Below are positions 61,479 to 64,000 of a DNA stretch of 64,000 bases, one piece after another. Positions within the stretch are counted from its first letter, which is position 1; every line of letters starts with the position of its first letter. A program made the position numbers and the translations under genes. This DNA is from Syntrophomonadaceae bacterium (GTDB lineage: Bacteria; Bacillota; Syntrophomonadia; Syntrophomonadales; Syntrophomonadaceae), in the NCBI GenBank assembly GCA_012520725.1, contig JAAYNQ010000002.1:62001-126000 (forward strand). Direction: 5' to 3'. Below the pieces are notes generated by a model. That model was not told the origin of the DNA, searched no databases, and saw only the letters and a program-made list of their open reading frames with translations.

Positions 61479-62312
61479 ATGGCAATCCAATACAGTCGTA
61501 AAGAAATAATCAGGCGGCTTTCCGAGCAGGTTAAACAAGGCCGTTCCCTGTTAATGTTTGGAGCTGGAAGCGGATTGACCGCTAAATGTGCCGATATTGG
61601 AGGAGCCGACCTGATTGCAGTATATTCCACCGCCAAATTTAGGATGATGGGGCAGCCTACCCTCCTGGCCTGGATGCCTTATGAAGACTGTAATGCCTGT
61701 GTCAAGGAAATGGCTTTGGAAATCATCCCGGTAGTAAAACAGGCCCCCTGTATAGCCGGCATCGGTGCTCACCACCCGGCACTAAACCTGTCCCGGACCA
61801 TTGATGAGATGATGGCCCTGGGCTTTTCTGGTATTACCAACGAGCCTTTTGCTGGTTTGTATGGTGATTTCTTTGCCCAGCAGCTGGAAGCAGCTGGTAT
61901 CGGTTTCTCCCGGGAGGTAGAGCTTATTCAAACTGCTCACGACAAGGATATCTTTACGGTAGCCTGGGCTTTCAATGCCCGAGAAGCCAGGCTGATGGCC
62001 CAGGCTGGAGCAGATGTGATCGGGGCTATAGTAGGGGTTACCAGTGGGGGTTTGACCGGAGCCCAGGAGATGATAAGCCTGGAAGAGGCGGTAAAAACCG
62101 TACAGGAAATCACGGATGCTGCCCAGGCCGTAAATCCTGAGCTTATGATCCTAACTCATGGGGGGCCATTCAAGGATGTGGATACTGCATCATATTCCGT
62201 TCAATACTCCGCCGCCCATGGTTATGCCTCCGGTTCCAGCGGCGAAAGGATGCCCACGGAAAATGCGGTAATAGAAATTACCCGGCAATATAAAGAGATC
62301 AGGTTAAAGTAA
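61479..62312 (+). CDS. PF09370-type TIM barrel (Tm-1 C-domain-like), copy B
   Basis: A 277-residue paralogue of the 58409 gene. Shared: LLMFGAGSGLTAKCADIGGADL (part), YSTAKFRMMGQPTL, WMPYEDCN and AWAFNAREARLMA. Differences at probable active-site loops: AGIGAHHPALN replaces AGICGTDPTRE, and TNEPFAGLYGDFF replaces the NFPTVGLIDGRF segment. So copies A and B probably act on different compounds or steps. ATG 61479 follows GGAGGTGGAG; the ATG at 61464 is rejected. Last gene of the cluster, followed by a terminator. Confidence 0.88.
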   Translation: MAIQYSRKEIIRRLSEQVKQGRSLLMFGAGSGLTAKCADIGGADLIAVYSTAKFRMMGQPTLLAWMPYEDCNACVKEMALEIIPVVKQAPCIAGIGAHHPALNLSRTIDEMMALGFSGITNEPFAGLYGDFFAQQLEAAGIGFSREVELIQTAHDKDIFTVAWAFNAREARLMAQAGADVIGAIVGVTSGGLTGAQEMISLEEAVKTVQEITDAAQAVNPELMILTHGGPFKDVDTASYSVQYSAAHGYASGSSGERMPTENAVIEITRQYKEIRLK

Positions 62313-62376
62313 TTTGTAACTCCTGGCAAGCAAAACCTGATTAAGGTTCCAGATACGCAGCAATATGAAAAACTGG

Positions 62377-62429
62377 AAAACCCCGTGCAGAAGTATAGCC
62401 AAAAGTACCTTCATGGCGGGGTTTTTCTT
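62377..62429 (+). terminator. rho-independent terminator of the RuBisCO-like cluster
   Basis: AAAACCCCG (62377-62385) pairs with CGGGGTTTT (62417-62425), with an inner GAAGTA/TACCTTC stem, followed by TTTTTCTTT. It ends the plus-strand cluster. Confidence 0.85.
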
Positions 62430-62507
62430 TAGCAAATCCCGAGCCTTATCTCCCCCTTTGGACAGTCTGGGATTTCAGGAAAGGGAGTGATAAGCCGGGC
62501 CAAACCT

Positions 62508-64000
62508 TTACCTGCTATGATAAGCCGGCAGGCATCTCTTACAACCGTCATAGCCACGATTTACCGCATCATTTAACAAATGGTAACCCCGTTGATGTTC
62601 TTCATAGGTATCCATCAGGGAATCACACCCGAGCTTATGTATCTCTCCGTTATTAATATTGACTATATACTTGGGTACATAAGGGACATGTTTTTTGAGT
62701 TCCATAAAGTATATATCTGCAGCCAGGATTACTTCATCAGGATCCACCTTCAGTTTCTTGCCTTCTATTATGAGATCCCAGTCCACCAGAGGCACATCCA
62801 CCGTAAAGGATGGGGTAAGAACAATGGGCGGAATAGCATCAACAATACTCGACTCACATAGATCCAGTATCTTATTAAAAAGCCATTCCGGAAAATTAAG
62901 GAAGGGGCAGTCGGTAAAAGCTATAAAATCCCAGTACAGATCCAATTCTTTAATCTTGACCTGCAGGGTATTGGTAGCATCATCCAGGACTATCTGGCCC
63001 ACCCCTTTTTTCACCTGCATATTGAAGAAGGGCACATGCATTTCGAAAATCTTGACTTCCACTCTATCATTAACTACTTCATAATCCGGTATGATATCAG
63101 GAAACCAACCGGTCGGATCAATCTCGACCGAATATTCAACATCCAGGAAAACAGCCAGGGAGAAAATGATATTGGTATTTAGTTGCTTTATTTTTACTTT
63201 ATTGTTGGGTAATAAATCGAATTCCGGTTTACTTAATAATTTTACGTCCGCACCTACCTCAAACCTCATACCCTTCATCTCAAAATGAGTTTCCACAAAC
63301 CCCAAAGTAGCTATTTCAGTAACGATGCGCTGGGTGATATCCACCACCTTGCCAATAGCATTTATTACCTCATTGAGCTTCCCGGTTTGGAAGCTTTTTT
63401 TGAATTTGAAGTGCCGGTCCCAGTTGCTTTTAGCCCAGAAAAAATCATAGACCTTGTACATGCCTATTTCCGATATGGCCACTGCGGCACTGCAGTTACG
63501 GGCAAAGTTGCTTAACTGCTGCTCATCCCCGCCCTCATAATCGTCAATTTGCACATTGATGGCTATGGCCATGGTGGTATCATCCAGGATTTTAACCGAG
63601 CGTATACTGAGGGGCAGGTGGTTTTCCGGAATATCATCCATATAAGGGAGCAGAGGATTGATACCCGGCAGCTTAAAGCTGAAACAATGGTTCTGATCCT
63701 TCAAATAAGCTTGGACCGCGTTTTCAACGATTCCATCCAGCTTCATGGTCACCGTTGTTTCCATTCCGTACCGGTATTTAATCTCCAGGGCTTCCAGGTC
63801 TGAATGGGCAAAGTCTATCTTCATCTCATGGGTGCTGCTGTCTATTTCCAAAGCGGCCAGTAGAGACAGGTGGGCATCAAATTTAATTTCCAGGCCATCC
63901 CACAACCAGAAATACACCCGCAAAGAGGTATGAATCCTGGCCCGGGCAGGTTCCCCCAAGACGGTTGAAGGCAGGAAATCCAGGGAGGGTTCATAATTTA
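62508..64000 (-). CDS. large beta-rich protein with Ada-like Cys/His tail, 5' end outside window
   Basis: The minus frame is open to the right edge, so the N-terminus is missing; about 497 residues are seen (the TTG at 63959 is internal). The body is beta-rich with alternating hydrophobic/acidic strands and segments such as DAIPPIVLTPSFTVD, faintly like lipid-binding TULIP/BPI proteins; this is a weak guess. The last 50 residues, IHKLGCDSLMDTY followed by GYDGCKRC, match the HxxxC...GYxxCxxC pattern of Ada-type metal-binding modules found at the ends of many clostridial secreted or nuclease proteins. Family not recognised. Confidence 0.6.
   Translation of the reverse strand, partial: NYEPSLDFLPSTVLGEPARARIHTSLRVYFWLWDGLEIKFDAHLSLLAALEIDSSTHEMKIDFAHSDLEALEIKYRYGMETTVTMKLDGIVENAVQAYLKDQNHCFSFKLPGINPLLPYMDDIPENHLPLSIRSVKILDDTTMAIAINVQIDDYEGGDEQQLSNFARNCSAAVAISEIGMYKVYDFFWAKSNWDRHFKFKKSFQTGKLNEVINAIGKVVDITQRIVTEIATLGFVETHFEMKGMRFEVGADVKLLSKPEFDLLPNNKVKIKQLNTNIIFSLAVFLDVEYSVEIDPTGWFPDIIPDYEVVNDRVEVKIFEMHVPFFNMQVKKGVGQIVLDDATNTLQVKIKELDLYWDFIAFTDCPFLNFPEWLFNKILDLCESSIVDAIPPIVLTPSFTVDVPLVDWDLIIEGKKLKVDPDEVILAADIYFMELKKHVPYVPKYIVNINNGEIHKLGCDSLMDTYEEHQRGYHLLNDAVNRGYDGCKRCLPAYHSR

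Noticed and set aside
1-64000. tRNA or rRNA genes, CRISPR arrays, insertion sequences, prophage
   Set aside because: None was seen: no cloverleaf-like tRNA, no regularly spaced repeat arrays beyond the three iterons, no transposase or phage structural genes.

Overview
The window reads as chromosome of an anaerobic, spore-forming Firmicute (Clostridia) of mid-40s GC. Spore genes (gpr, an alpha/beta SASP, ylbJ), the typical ylb/ylo/rnc-smc-ftsY gene order, strong GGAGG ribosome sites with TTG and GTG starts, a selenocysteine formate dehydrogenase, a tungsten-type aldehyde:ferredoxin oxidoreductase and a pta-ackA pair together suggest a syntrophic fatty-acid oxidiser. Gene content fits a Syntrophomonas (S. 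wolfei-like) genome. This is an inference from gene content, not a database match.

Layout. 1-8.1 kb: a (p)ppGpp synthetase cut by the left edge, recJ, a DUF896 protein, a two-P-loop ATPase and two minus-strand MoeA paralogues. 8.3-16.2 kb (plus strand): a third MoeA fused to a periplasmic-binding-like domain, then the TAT-exported formate dehydrogenase fdhA (in-frame UGA with a SECIS hairpin), fdhB, cytochrome b fdhC and the chaperone fdhE. 16.4-21.2 kb (minus): an AOR large subunit with two 4Fe-4S proteins and a FAD/NAD subunit behind a good sigma-A promoter and a structured leader, with a UPF0251 regulator at the far end. 21.2-25.1 kb (minus): mtnP, mtnA, a class II aldolase and an MTA/SAH deaminase, which fits a methylthioadenosine-to-DHAP salvage shunt. 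25.3-41 kb: the housekeeping block ftsY, smc, radical SAM, rnc, acpP, plsX, rpmF, DUF177, ackA, pta, tmcAL, patatin, ylbJ, a coiled-coil protein and rsmD. 41-43.2 kb: a predicted orphan small RNA, gpr, a group II intron-like or raiA-like RNA, an SASP and a 39-residue Lys-rich protein. 43.2-51.9 kb: recG, yloV, yloU, rpmB, hslO, a gamma-carbonic anhydrase, coaD and ku.

51.9-53.4 kb is a decayed vitamin B6 locus: pdxT lacks its 3' part, pdxS lacks its 5' part, and a MocR/PdxR-type fragment is joined head-on to pdxS. 53.4-56.6 kb holds a membrane protein, a DUF3810 metallopeptidase-like protein, a membrane-anchored Mrr-type nuclease and a thioesterase.

57.1-62.3 kb is the most unusual part. It is a plus-strand cluster of a RuBisCO-like protein, a Tm-1-type TIM barrel (PF09370 family), a ComB-like phosphatase, a UPF0261/Tm-1 N-domain protein and a second, divergent PF09370 TIM barrel. 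The RuBisCO-like protein keeps the lysine and metal ligands but has lost most of the substrate phosphate-binding and catalytic residues of carboxylating RuBisCO. I know of no assigned pathway with this gene set; it is my best candidate for an undescribed system. The right edge cuts a large beta-rich protein with an Ada-like Cys/His tail.
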